NCBI GenBank assembly: GCA_016928295.1
Contig: JAFGLA010000102.1
Coordinates: 1-64,000, forward strand
Length of the DNA: 64,000 bases
Reading direction: 5' to 3'
From: Opitutales bacterium
Lineage (GTDB): Bacteria; Verrucomicrobiota; Verrucomicrobiia; Opitutales; Oceanipulchritudinaceae
Part shown: in pieces, positions 20,013 through 27,956 of the stretch
How the letters are laid out: the number at the start of each line of letters is the position of its first letter
Position numbering within the stretch: the first letter of the stretch is position 1
Program-made: the position numbers and the translations under genes
The notes under the pieces: generated by a model
What the model was told of the DNA's origin: nothing
The model's database searches: none
Seen by the model: only the letters and a program-made list of their open reading frames with translations

Positions 20013-21506
20013 ATGAGGCCAAGGATTCGTAAAACTCTGACGCTTGCCGCCCTGTTTGTGTTCCCTACCTTTTTCGGGTGCGGGGCTGGCGGCGATGACC
20101 CTGCCTCTGTCATTGAAGACGCATTGGAGATGCTCGACAAGGGGAACGCGAAGCAGGCTATAGATATTCTGGAAGCGTACGAAGAACGCAAACCCGGAAA
20201 TGCCATGATTGCCGAGCAGCTCGCCTTCGCATGGACGCAGAACGGCGACCCGAAGATGGCCGCGTATTACTTTAACCGCCTTGCGGACCTTGCGCCGGAC
20301 AGGCAGCAGGCGCTCCTCTTCGCCGCGCAGAGCCTCAACGAAGGGGGCGACCCGATGGGGGCAATCGCCGTTTACGAAAAGTATCTTCAGGCTAACCCCA
20401 AGGACGCCGGAGCGGCCATTTCGTATGCCAATCTGGCAGCAGCGCAGGGGATTGCGGACAAGGCCCTCGGCGCGTACAACAGCGCGTATCAGGTGAAGCC
20501 TTCGGGCGAAATCGCTGTCGGAATGGGGCGCATTTATCTAAACCGCGGTAACGACGCGCAGGCCGCGCTGTGGTTCGACACCGCCTTGCGCGACCATCCC
20601 GAGGTGCGCGAGGACGCTCTGCTGGGAGAGCTGGAGCTTGCCCTCAAGGCAAAGCAGTACGAGCAGGCGGAAGATTACGTCGCCCAGCTTAAGAAGGATT
20701 TCCCGGGCAGTCTGGAGGTTTCCTCGCTAAAGAATGCCCCGCAGGAGCTTGCCAACTGGCGGGCGAGGCAGGAGGAGCTGAAGGCCGCAACCGAGGCTCT
20801 TGCCAAGGCCAAGGCTGAGGCCGAGAAGGTCGCAAAGGTGACAAGCCCCGGCACGGACAGTGCCGACGCTGACGCGCCGGAGACTACGAGCGTGCCGATG
20901 GATCCCAACGCCGTTGCCGTTGCTGCGGACCGCTTTACAAAGGAGGACGCCGTCGCCGCTGTGGAGCGGGAGGAAGCCGCCGCTTCCAATCCTGTAATCG
21001 AGCAGGCTCCCGCAGCGCAGTTGCCGCACATTGTGGAGCCTGTCAAGCCCGTTGGGCCGCTTGAGCTGGCCCGCAAAGCGCGCGAGGAGGGCAATCTTGA
21101 GGAGGCTGCACGTCTGTATCCCAAGGCGCTGGCACAGGAGTCTTCAGCCGCTGTGTGGAACGAGTATTCGGAGCTTTCGCTGGAGCTTGGCAACAGCGGG
21201 CAGGCGTTTGCCGCGTCTTTGGAGGCAACGCGAATGGACCCTTACAACGCTCCTTACGCGATGCAATATTTGCGCGTTGCGCAGTCAATTTACGAGCCGC
21301 GCCGTTTCATGGGCGAGTTGCTTACAATGCGGCGCCGCTTCCCGGAGTCTCCTGTCATTACGCTGGCCCTGGCCCGCGCCTACTGGCAGGTGGAGCACAA
21401 CGCGCGTAACGCGGGGATACTATACGACGAGTTCCTGCTGAAGTATCCCAATCATCCCTTATACGAAGCGGTGCTGAAGGAGCGCGACCAGCTACCGCAG
21501 AGGTAG
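20013..21506 (+). CDS. TPR-repeat lipoprotein
   Basis: A 497-residue lipoprotein with a signal ending FPTFFGC (Cys around 22). Tetratricopeptide-type helical repeats run from about 30 to 240 (for example QAIDILEAYEERKPGN and AIAVYEKYLQANPKD). An Ala/Glu/Lys-rich, probably flexible or coiled linker spans about 245-360, and further TPR-like repeats fill the rest (ELARKAREEGNLEEAARLYPKALAQ). Such proteins scaffold envelope complexes; no enzyme domain is seen. ATG 20013 fits the signal. It is divergent from the DUF362-like gene with only 8 bp between starts, so their promoters must overlap each other's coding sequence. Confidence 0.8.
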   Translation: MRPRIRKTLTLAALFVFPTFFGCGAGGDDPASVIEDALEMLDKGNAKQAIDILEAYEERKPGNAMIAEQLAFAWTQNGDPKMAAYYFNRLADLAPDRQQALLFAAQSLNEGGDPMGAIAVYEKYLQANPKDAGAAISYANLAAAQGIADKALGAYNSAYQVKPSGEIAVGMGRIYLNRGNDAQAALWFDTALRDHPEVREDALLGELELALKAKQYEQAEDYVAQLKKDFPGSLEVSSLKNAPQELANWRARQEELKAATEALAKAKAEAEKVAKVTSPGTDSADADAPETTSVPMDPNAVAVAADRFTKEDAVAAVEREEAAASNPVIEQAPAAQLPHIVEPVKPVGPLELARKAREEGNLEEAARLYPKALAQESSAAVWNEYSELSLELGNSGQAFAASLEATRMDPYNAPYAMQYLRVAQSIYEPRRFMGELLTMRRRFPESPVITLALARAYWQVEHNARNAGILYDEFLLKYPNHPLYEAVLKERDQLPQR

Positions 21507-21550
21507 GATAGGGCGCGTTGTTCAAGGTAAACTAGCCGGTCCCGCGTTAT

Positions 21551-21668
21551 GGAGCGTTTCGAAATACAACTCCCGTTGGAACGAGGACGTCTTTCTGGCT
21601 AACCCCAAGCACATTCGGGTTGGAGAATCCTGCTTCACCTCTCCTCGTGTTCTGATTTTTATAATCTG
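21551..21668. repeat. Dispersed palindromic repeat, copy 2 (right end lost)
   Basis: Begins with GGAGCGTTTCGAAATACAA and contains ACTCCCGTTGGA, GTCTTTCTGGCTAA, GGAGAATCCTGCTTCACCT, CCTCGTGTTCTGATTTTTAT, all in the same order as in the copy at 59004-59164. The right terminal inverted repeat is not recognisable. It lies between the convergent TPR and scpB genes. Confidence 0.75.
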
Positions 21669-21770
21669 TGTAAATCTGCGTAATCTGTGGTTGAGAAAAA
21701 TCTTTATCTTTAGGTAAGCCTTTGAGGATTACATTAAAGCGCAGTCAGCCCATACATAAGCTCCTTGGCT

Positions 21771-22418
21771 TCAGGCTTCCTTGTCCGCTTTGCTCTCTTC
21801 CTCCAGAACGCGGCCCAGAAGCTCCTCGTTTAGCAAGTCGGAAGACGGCAACTCCTCAAGCGACTCCATGCCGCAGTATTCAAGGAAACGCTCCGTCGTT
21901 GCGTATTGAAGCGGACGCCCGGGAAGCTCCGCCCGCCCCGCCACGCGCAGTAGCTCAAGATCCACCAACTTGGCAAGAGTCCTCTCGCAAGCCACCCCGC
22001 GAATGGCCTCCACCTCCGCCCTTGTGACCGGCTGGCGATAGGCGACAACGGCCAAGGTCTCCATCATGGACGCGCCAAGCTTGCGCGGCGAAGGCTCGTC
22101 GCGCAAAAGCCTCACCCAACGCGCAAACCCTTGGCGCAAGACCAACCTCCAGCCCGCAGGCCCCTCGACAAGCTGATACACGCTACCGCGCTCGTCCAAA
22201 GACGCGGCAAGAGCTGTCAGCGCCTCGCGAATGCGTCCGGCCGCCAGCATCGCGGGAGCCACCTGTTCCATTACCGGAGTAAAGCTCCCCTGCGCCGCTG
22301 GCTCTTCCGGCTCCTCCTCCGCCGCGCGAAGGAAAAGCGTCTGCACGGCTTTTACGGATAACGGCTCCGAACTCGAAAAAAGCAGCGCCTCCAATATGTC
22401 TGTCAGCCGTTGGTCCAT
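21771..22418 (-). CDS. scpB: Segregation and condensation protein ScpB
   Basis: ScpB is the winged-helix kleisin partner in the SMC-ScpA-ScpB chromosome condensation complex. The product has 215 residues, from ATG 22418 (MDQRLTDILEALLFSSSEPLS). Tandem winged-helix domains are seen, with the typical MMETLAVVAYRQPVTRAEVEAIRGV and ELPGRPLQYATTERFLEYCG. The 40-odd residue insertion rich in Glu/Ala near position 35-70 is longer than usual. No scpA or smc in the window. Confidence 0.92.
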   Translation of the reverse strand: MDQRLTDILEALLFSSSEPLSVKAVQTLFLRAAEEEPEEPAAQGSFTPVMEQVAPAMLAAGRIREALTALAASLDERGSVYQLVEGPAGWRLVLRQGFARWVRLLRDEPSPRKLGASMMETLAVVAYRQPVTRAEVEAIRGVACERTLAKLVDLELLRVAGRAELPGRPLQYATTERFLEYCGMESLEELPSSDLLNEELLGRVLEEESKADKEA

Positions 22419-22562
22419 GGGGTATGGGCATATACTTACACAGCCCAGGCTCCAGTGCAAAGCCGATTTCAACGACTTACGTCCCCCTCGGCCCTTTGCC
22501 GTGCCCTTCAGCGGCCTTCCCGCGCCTGTTGGTTTGGATGGACATGAGCTTCAATACCTTCT

Positions 22563-23510
22563 ATGTTTGCACGCGTGGTGAATGCATGGGAAACACTGAA
22601 GCTCTTGTCCGACCCTACGCGGGTGCGGATTGTGAACCTCTTGCGACAGGAGGAGCTTTCGGTTGCGGAATTGCAGGACATTCTGGAAATGGGCCAGTCG
22701 CGCATATCCTCGCACCTTGCGCTCCTGCGCTCCGGCGGGCTGGCGATCGACCGCAAGGACGGCAAGCGCACCTACTATTCCATGCCGGACGACATCCCCG
22801 TGAAGGTCCGCCACCTTGTGGACGCCGCCATCAAGTCCGTGGACGACAACGCGGAGCTACTGCGCGACCGCGAGTTGCTACGCCGCGCCATAGAGCAGCG
22901 CAGGCAGGTGACGGAAAAGTATTTTGACGAGATAGCGGGCCGACTGGGACGCAACTACTGCCCGGGCCGCACCTGGGACGCCATCGGGCATTTTCTTCTC
23001 TATCTTACCCCGCACATAGACATAGCCGACCTCGGGGCGGGGGAGGGCATGATTTCGCTACTCCTTGCGCGACAGGCACACTACGTGTTCTGCATCGACC
23101 GCTCGTCGAAAATGGTGGAAGTGGGCACGCGCCTTGCGAAAGAAAACGGCATAGACAACCTCGAATACAAGCTCGGCGACATCGAGAAAGTTCCCCTGCC
23201 AGACGAGTGTGTGGACCTTTCGCTAATGTCCCAGTCCCTGCATCATGCGGCGCACCCGCAGCGCGCCATTGCAGAGGCGGCCCGCATTCTGCGCCCGGGC
23301 GGGCTGCTTGTCATACTGGATCTGAACGAGCACAGCTTCGAGAAGGCGCGGGAAATGTACGCCGACCAATGGCTCGGCTTTAGCGAGAACAACCTCTTTT
23401 CATGGCTTCGCGGCTGCGGGCTTGTGAAGATAGAGACGCGAATCGTGACGCGCGAGAGCGAGGAGCCTCACTTCGAGACCGTGCTGGCCGTAGGGCGCAA
23501 GCCACTGTAA
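22563..23510 (+). CDS. ArsR-type regulator fused to a SAM-dependent methyltransferase
   Basis: A 315-residue fusion. The N-terminal winged helix (about 8-95) is of ArsR/SmtB type: LKLLSDPTRVRIVNLLRQEELSV and LGQSRISSHLALLR-like sequence. No Cys metal site is evident. The C-terminal half is a class I methyltransferase with motif I ADLGAGEGMISLLLA (about 155), a later Asp in CIDRSSKMVEVG, and SLMSQSLHHAAHPQRAI. Fusions of this design are known, and related ArsR proteins (SahR) sense S-adenosylhomocysteine and control methionine-cycle genes. That role here is inference; no met gene is adjacent. A terminator follows. Confidence 0.88.
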   Translation: MFARVVNAWETLKLLSDPTRVRIVNLLRQEELSVAELQDILEMGQSRISSHLALLRSGGLAIDRKDGKRTYYSMPDDIPVKVRHLVDAAIKSVDDNAELLRDRELLRRAIEQRRQVTEKYFDEIAGRLGRNYCPGRTWDAIGHFLLYLTPHIDIADLGAGEGMISLLLARQAHYVFCIDRSSKMVEVGTRLAKENGIDNLEYKLGDIEKVPLPDECVDLSLMSQSLHHAAHPQRAIAEAARILRPGGLLVILDLNEHSFEKAREMYADQWLGFSENNLFSWLRGCGLVKIETRIVTRESEEPHFETVLAVGRKPL

Positions 23511-23530
23511 TAGACTGTCGTACAGCAAAA

Positions 23531-23565
23531 GCCGTCCGGCTCTTGTAGAGGCGGGACGGCATTTT
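23531..23565 (+). terminator. Intrinsic terminator after the ArsR-methyltransferase gene
   Basis: GCCGTCC (23531-23537) pairs with GGACGGC (23554-23560), followed by ATTTTG. It lies 20 bp beyond the stop codon. Confidence 0.7.
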
Positions 23566-23639
23566 GAAAAACACTCTGAACTTGTGCCCGTCGCGCAGGG
23601 CTGGGTTATCCCTTGCCGAACTGGCTGCGTCTTTCTGGC

Positions 23640-24308
23640 TTATTGCGCGTCTGCCGTGCTCATTCCATCTTCGAGGCTCTTGGCCGCCCAGCGGTTAAGC
23701 CCGCTGATGTGCAGAATCATGGCCAGGGTTACAAGATAGAGCAAAACGTCAACCGTGTCGCTGTACATTGTCACCCTTGTGTAGGCGATAATTTCGTCGA
23801 TATCTTCCCCGAAATTGGACATGCGGAATGAAGCCTGTCCAAGGACGTTGGACACAAGCCATGCCGTCCACCATAGCGGTATGAAATAGCCGCCGCCCGG
23901 GTTGTTGCCGCCAGCAGTGATAAATACCTTTCTAGCGGCTGAAATGGCCTGAACCGGTTTCCACAGGTTGAGAATCGGGATGAAATATGAGCCGACAGCA
24001 AGCCCGGGGCCTATGGGCAGAGGGTCAAGACTCATTACCTTGGCGTTGTAAACAGTCCTGTAAGTCCAGATGCTAATGAAAACCGCACATATAAAGTAGG
24101 TAACCATTTGGAATAGCCCGCTGATTGTCACGGCGCTGTCGCTCGCGTCGATCGCTTCGTCGCTGTATTCGATGCCGATTGCCATATTGTTTAATATCTC
24201 AAGCTGCACTGACATCGTGTGCGAGGCATACAGGTTGATCAGCGCGCCTGCGAGCATCAGAAAAACGAGTATCTTGGCTATGATATGGGAGTTTTTGAAT
24301 GTGTTCAT
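23640..24308 (-). CDS. DUF4328-type multi-pass membrane protein
   Basis: A 222-residue protein with four to five hydrophobic helices (about 10-28, 63-83, 105-120, 145-165, 190-208). The segment VGSYFIPILNLWKPVQAI followed by IPLWWTAWLVSNVLG matches the DUF4328 signature (aromatic-rich YFIP..N...P and W..W). The function of this family is unknown. It is a single gene between the ArsR-methyltransferase terminator and the tRNA gene, transcribed away from the tRNA. Confidence 0.75.
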   Translation of the reverse strand: MNTFKNSHIIAKILVFLMLAGALINLYASHTMSVQLEILNNMAIGIEYSDEAIDASDSAVTISGLFQMVTYFICAVFISIWTYRTVYNAKVMSLDPLPIGPGLAVGSYFIPILNLWKPVQAISAARKVFITAGGNNPGGGYFIPLWWTAWLVSNVLGQASFRMSNFGEDIDEIIAYTRVTMYSDTVDVLLYLVTLAMILHISGLNRWAAKSLEDGMSTADAQ

Positions 24309-24543
24309 GTGTTTGTATGATTATGATGTGACCAACCCTTGTTGTATTGGCTAATGGCCCCGAATGGCATGTCAGTTGCCGTCTATGGGGCTTATGGAGG
24401 GTGCAAGCTGAGTGTCGGCGAAAATTTAGTGGGAATCAATATCCCATTTTCTGGACTAAGTGCTTATTGGTCAGTGCTACCGCTTGGATTGGGGTTCTTT
24501 GTGCGCTCTGGTTCGCTTTGTGTAAAAAGATGTGATTCAAGGC

Positions 24544-24572
24544 TTGAGCCTTTCGCCGCACTTGCTCAATAT
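24544..24572 (+). promoter_or_regulatory. Candidate sigma-70 promoter of the tRNA gene
   Basis: TTGAGC (24544-24549) and CAATAT (24567-24572) are separated by 17 bp and end 14 bp before the tRNA. Each box has two mismatches to consensus, so the call is tentative. Confidence 0.4.
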
Positions 24573-24586
24573 GGCCAACTTTTCAG

Positions 24587-24662
24587 GGGCCCGTAGCTCA
24601 ACGGTTAGAGCAGAGGACTCATAATCCTTTGGTTCTGGGTTCGAATCCCAGCGGGCCCACCA
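24587..24662 (+). tRNA. tRNA with anticodon CAU, probably tRNA-Ile2 (lysidine type)
   Basis: A complete 76-nt cloverleaf: acceptor GGGCCCG/CGGGCCC, D arm GCTC/GAGC, anticodon stem GAGGA/TCCTT with loop CTCATAA, T arm CTGGG/CCCAG with TTCGAAT, discriminator A and an encoded CCA. The CAU anticodon allows Met or, after lysidine modification by TilS, Ile reading AUA. The acceptor has C4-G69 and C5-G68, which are TilS recognition pairs in E. coli tRNA-Ile2 and absent from elongator tRNA-Met. I therefore favour Ile2. Confidence 0.95.
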
Positions 24663-24856
24663 CAAGGGGGCTAACCCCTTGACCTGAGATGCTGGCGCAT
24701 CTAGTTGTCGCTCCGCGGTAGGAACTGGCATGAGGCCCTTTTTTGCAATCGACAGCCCAAGCCATCCGTATCGACGATTACTGGCGCGTTTTTCTTCGCG
24801 ATAAAAGGACTGTGAGCGCATTCAGGCGAAAGTTGGCCTACTTGCGTCGCATGTTT

Positions 24857-25021
24857 GGGAGCGTCTGCAAATAGAACTCCCGTCGTAATGCGGGAGTCTT
24901 TTCGGCTAATAATCAACTCATTCGACTCGGAGAATCCTGATTCACCTCGTCTCATGTTCTGATTCTTATCTCAAAAACCATCCCGCCTCCTCGGTCCGTC
25001 TGTTTAAAGGCGCTACCTAAG
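24857..25021. repeat. Dispersed palindromic repeat, copy 3
   Basis: Begins GGGAGCGTCTGCAAATAGAA and follows the copy at 59004-59164 block by block: ACTCCCGTCGTAATG, TTCGGCTAATAATCAA, GGAGAATCCTGATTC, CCTCGTCTCATGTTCTGAT, CATCCCGCCTCCTCGG. The right end (TCTGTTTAAAGGCGCTACC) is a decayed form of the terminal repeat. An extra local hairpin ACTCCCG/CGGGAGT is present. It lies between the tRNA and brnT. Confidence 0.85.
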
Positions 25022-25074
25022 GATTTTTTGAATAACGATATTGACAATCAAGCGAGAGCGTGTAGGTTTATGTC

Positions 25075-25359
25075 GTGAACTTTGAGTGGGATGCCCGAAA
25101 GAACGCCTCGAACATCGCCAAACATGGCGTCTCTTTCGAAGAGGCAAAGGCAGCTTTCGACGATCCGCATGCGGTTGTGGCCTTCGACCCGGAACACAGC
25201 ACGCAAAGGGAGCTGCGCTGGTGGCTTCTTGGCAAGGTTCGTGAACGGGTCATGCTTGTCCGCTACACGCAAAGGCCGTCGGCTATCATCCGCATTATCG
25301 GTGCGGGATACTGGCGGATTGGGAAGGAAATCTATGAAAAAGCAGAGCGAAAACAGTGA
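25075..25359 (+). CDS. brnT: BrnT-family toxin (RelE-like ribonuclease)
   Basis: A 94-residue protein with the BrnT pattern: FEWDARKNASNIAKHGVSFEEA, AFDDPHAV and a C-terminal RIIGAGYWRIGKEIYE. BrnT toxins are small RNases with a RelE-like fold that block translation and are neutralised by BrnA. The start is GTG at 25075. The antitoxin-like gene overlaps the end by 26 bp, the usual toxin-first BrnTA order. The pair sits beside a tRNA, a repeat copy and a decayed gene, which suggests a small acquired patch. Confidence 0.85.
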   Translation: MNFEWDARKNASNIAKHGVSFEEAKAAFDDPHAVVAFDPEHSTQRELRWWLLGKVRERVMLVRYTQRPSAIIRIIGAGYWRIGKEIYEKAERKQ

Positions 25360-25618
25360 CGCACCGAAGTTTGATGCCGAGGGCTATCAGGTGGGCATGG
25401 AGGATCTGAACGGCGAGGCGTTGCCCGATCTTGCGAAGCTCGAATTTCGCCCGTTCGCACACGGTGGCGCAAGAAAGAATGCCGGTCGCAAGCTTTCGGG
25501 TCGCAAGCCCATACTGCTGCGTCTTAGTCCGTCCGTCATCAATAGCCTGCGATCAAAGGCAAGGGCCACGCACAAGACAATCTCCGAAGTCGCCGAAGAA
25601 AAACTGGGCGTGGAATAG
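25334..25618 (+). CDS. brnA: BrnA-like antitoxin
   Basis: A 94-residue protein starting MKKQSENSDAPKF at ATG 25334, overlapping the end of brnT by 26 bp in another frame. The C-terminal third (PILLRLSPSVINSLRSKARA) looks like a ribbon-helix-helix segment (strand then two helices), as in BrnA, which binds the toxin and represses the operon. The middle (HGGARKNAGRKLSGRKP) is basic and Gly-rich and is longer than in typical BrnA. The call depends partly on context. Confidence 0.7.
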   Translation: MKKQSENSDAPKFDAEGYQVGMEDLNGEALPDLAKLEFRPFAHGGARKNAGRKLSGRKPILLRLSPSVINSLRSKARATHKTISEVAEEKLGVE

Positions 25619-25731
25619 TGGCCAAATAGAATTTCTGATGAATTTTCAGGAGCGCTAGGATAGTGCTCATAGAAGTCGTAGATTTAATTGAAAATGGCTT
25701 GTAATTTAAGTTGGTGTTCTGTCTCATTTGA

Positions 25732-26244
25732 TACAAGAAAACAAATTGCCGCCATCATGGACTTACACTTATACTTACGGCTCTTCTCATCTCTTTGGTC
25801 TTCCTTGCAACGGGTTGTGTTGATATGCCAGAAGCTGCAACGCCTTACAGTTGTGATGGAATTGAATACGTGATCGAACTGGATGGTATGACGCGGAATG
25901 AAATCTTTGATGGCGTTGAACTATGGATTGCAGAAAACTTTACATCATCTAAAGCGGTAATTGATCTAAAAAACAAGGAGCAAGGAGTTATTATCGGGAA
26001 TGGTGTATTAACTGGAGCTACTCGAACATCGGGGATGTGTCAGTTGTCAGAGTGAGCATCATTCAAAATGAAGGTTGAGGTAAGAGACGGGAAAATGCGG
26101 TTAAGTTTCTCAAATGTCCAAATTGTTGACCGAGTAAACTCCAGTCTATTCACGGAGGAAGCTATTCAAATCAGGGAACAGCTCTCCTCGTTTGGCAGGT
26201 TAATCGCATCGTATCTTCGGTCGCAAAGTCATGATGACTTTTAG
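25732..26244 (+). pseudogene. Decayed DUF4468-type lipoprotein gene
   Basis: One reading frame holds a lipoprotein signal (LILTALLISLVFLATGC) and then a DUF4468-like domain: MTRNEIFDGVELWIAENF, SSKAVIDLKNKEQGVIIG. The frame is broken in two ways. No ATG, GTG or CTG lies between the upstream stop (25729) and the signal; the only TTG (25795) falls inside the hydrophobic core. A TGA at 26053-26055 cuts the domain, and the same frame then continues with KMKVEVRDGKMRLSFSNV, the expected second half, to a TAG at 26242-26244. This is best read as a recently inactivated gene. DUF4468 has a TBP-like fold and no known function. Confidence 0.65.
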
Positions 26245-26551
26245 TCGCGTATTTTAGGAAATATCTACGACAGTGGTAGTCATGTGCTGTTCGGGAAAAG
26301 ACCATGATTGGCATTGCCGTTCGCTTACTTCTTTCTGTACTAGGCGGTTACGCAACGTGCGTTTCTTTTTCTTGTTGAGCGAGTCCTTGCCTTGCCCTGC
26401 CTGCGCCTTGGGGGCATATTCCATTCTTTGGGAGGTGGAAAAGCTTTTCAGGACAAGAAGTCCGCAATGATGGCTTGACACAGGCCCATCCGCTTCGTTT
26501 GTTCATTCCTTTTCCATAAACGAGAGATAAAGACTTTCATTTCAAAGACAC
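26245..26551. other. Intergenic region upstream of rpsP
   Basis: About 307 bp with no convincing gene. It must contain the promoter of the ribosomal protein operon. TTGACA occurs at 26475-26480 but no good -10 box lies 17 bp downstream (TTTGTT), so I do not assign a promoter. Confidence 0.4.
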
Positions 26552-26821
26552 ATGGCCGTTAAAATCCGACTCCAGCGCGGTGGCGCGAAAAATAACCCGA
26601 TGTACCGCATGGTTGTGGCTGAAAGCAGCTGCCGCCGCGACGGGCGCTTCGTGGAGATCGTGGGCAACTACGATCCTTGCAACAAGATCGAGGGCAAGCA
26701 GTTGAACCTGAAGCTCGACCGTATTGCCTATTGGGTCGGCGTTGGTGCACAGCCTTCCGATACCGCCCGCACGCTTATCAACCGTGCAAAGCGCGAAACC
26801 GCCGTGACCGTCTCCGCCTAA
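26552..26821 (+). CDS. rpsP: 30S ribosomal protein S16
   Basis: An 89-residue S16, a small-subunit protein needed for 30S assembly. MAVKIRLQRGGAKNNPMYRMVVAES and GRFVEIVGNYDP are diagnostic. Length is normal. In most bacteria rimM follows, then trmD and rplS; here a terminator-like hairpin and trmD follow and rimM is missing. Confidence 0.97.
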   Translation: MAVKIRLQRGGAKNNPMYRMVVAESSCRRDGRFVEIVGNYDPCNKIEGKQLNLKLDRIAYWVGVGAQPSDTARTLINRAKRETAVTVSA

Positions 26822-26861
26822 GCGGGACAGCTCGCAGATTGGGTTTCATTACTTTATGACA

Positions 26862-26896
26862 GGCGCCCACGCTATTATTGGCGTTGGGCGCTTTGT
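26862..26896 (+). terminator. Terminator or attenuator after rpsP
   Basis: GCGCCCACGC (from 26863) pairs with GCGTTGGGCGC (26881-26891) with one bulged base, followed by CTTTGT. It lies 40 bp after the rpsP stop and 135 bp before trmD. The short T tract suggests partial rather than full termination. Confidence 0.65.
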
Positions 26897-27030
26897 CGCG
26901 TGTGCGGTTCAGCTCTTTTCACAAAGGCCAGCTCTAAAGATTGGTTTCGTAGCGAGAGATCAAAGTTGTTAGAAGCTCCCTAAAAGACGACGCACTGTAA
27001 TTCTTGCAATCTTCCTGTTCCGACTTAGCC

Positions 27031-27732
27031 ATGCCCGAGTTGAAAATAGACCTGCTGACCCTGTTCCCCGAAATGGTGGACGGGTATTTTGCGCAGAGTA
27101 TGCTGGGGCGGGCCGTGCAAAACGGCATTCTGGAAATAGGCGTTCACAACATTCGCGACTGGGCCACCGGGAAGCACCTAAACACCGACGATCGCCCCTT
27201 CGGCGGCGGTGCCGGAATGCTGATGAAGCCCGAGCCGCTCTTTGGCGCCATCGAGGCGGTGGCCACGCCGGGTTGCCAAGTCGTGTATCTTTGCCCGGAC
27301 GGGGAGCTTCTAAACCAGAAGATGTGTGGCGAGCTGGCAGCGACAAAGCACATGGTCCTGCTCTCCGGCCACTACGAAGGCATAGATCAGCGGGTGCGCG
27401 ACGCGCTCGTAACGCGCGAGGTGTCAATTGGCGATTACGTGCTGACAAACGGAACGATAGCCGCCGCGGTGCTTATCGACGCGGTATGTCGCTACGTGCC
27501 CGGGGTGCTGGGTGAGGAAAAGTCGCTCGTTCAGGACAGCTTCAACGACAACCTGCTTTCCTTCCCGCAGTGGACGCGCCCGCTCGAATACCGCGGCATG
27601 AAAGTGCCCGAGGTTCTGCTGTCGGGAAACCATGCCCAGATCGAACGCTGGCGTAACGAACAGCGTCTTGCCAAAACTCGCGCGCGTCGACCGGACCTTT
27701 TGGGTGAAGAATACCACCATAATGACATTTAG
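27031..27732 (+). CDS. trmD: tRNA (guanine-N1-)-methyltransferase TrmD
   Basis: Methylates G37 next to the anticodon to prevent frameshifting. The 233-residue product starts at ATG 27031 (MPELKIDLLTLFPEMVDG). The knotted SPOUT fold region shows LSGHYEGIDQRV, SIGDYVLTNG and GVLGEEKS. The C-terminal domain contains VPEVLLSGNHAQIERWR. It follows rpsP without rimM and precedes rplS. Confidence 0.96.
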   Translation: MPELKIDLLTLFPEMVDGYFAQSMLGRAVQNGILEIGVHNIRDWATGKHLNTDDRPFGGGAGMLMKPEPLFGAIEAVATPGCQVVYLCPDGELLNQKMCGELAATKHMVLLSGHYEGIDQRVRDALVTREVSIGDYVLTNGTIAAAVLIDAVCRYVPGVLGEEKSLVQDSFNDNLLSFPQWTRPLEYRGMKVPEVLLSGNHAQIERWRNEQRLAKTRARRPDLLGEEYHHNDI

Positions 27733-27751
27733 CGGGTGGCATGCTGAAAAG

Positions 27752-27895
27752 TCCTTGACCCCGACAAGGAGCAACGCCAATGTCCTTTCCTTTCCGCGGT
27801 CAACGCATTTGCCGCAATTGGTGCAAATGTGAAAGCCGCAGAGCCTTGCAAAGGGCGGTCAGGTGATGAAAAGGGCCATGCGCTAAATAAGCGCA
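27752..27895 (+). promoter_or_regulatory. Structured leader between trmD and rplS
   Basis: Three small hairpins lie in this 224-bp gap: TCCTTG/CAAGGA (27752-27757, 27765-27770), CATTTGC/GCAAATG (27806-27812, 27823-27829) and TGCGCT/AGCGCA (27879-27884, 27890-27895). Ribosomal protein leaders often bind their own product, but I cannot match these to a known L19 leader. Confidence 0.35.
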
Positions 27896-27956
27896 GGCTG
27901 CGTTTCGGATTCCATTCCGGCCCGATACAAACAACAGTCCACTTTTCTTGTAATCA

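Noticed and set aside
24587-24662. tRNA 3' end as an integration attachment site
   Set aside because: No second copy of the tRNA 3' sequence and no integrase gene were seen in the following 2 kb.
24587-24662. Elongator tRNA-Met as identity of the CAU tRNA
   Set aside because: The acceptor pairs C4-G69 and C5-G68 and the D loop length fit tRNA-Ile2 better, though not proven.
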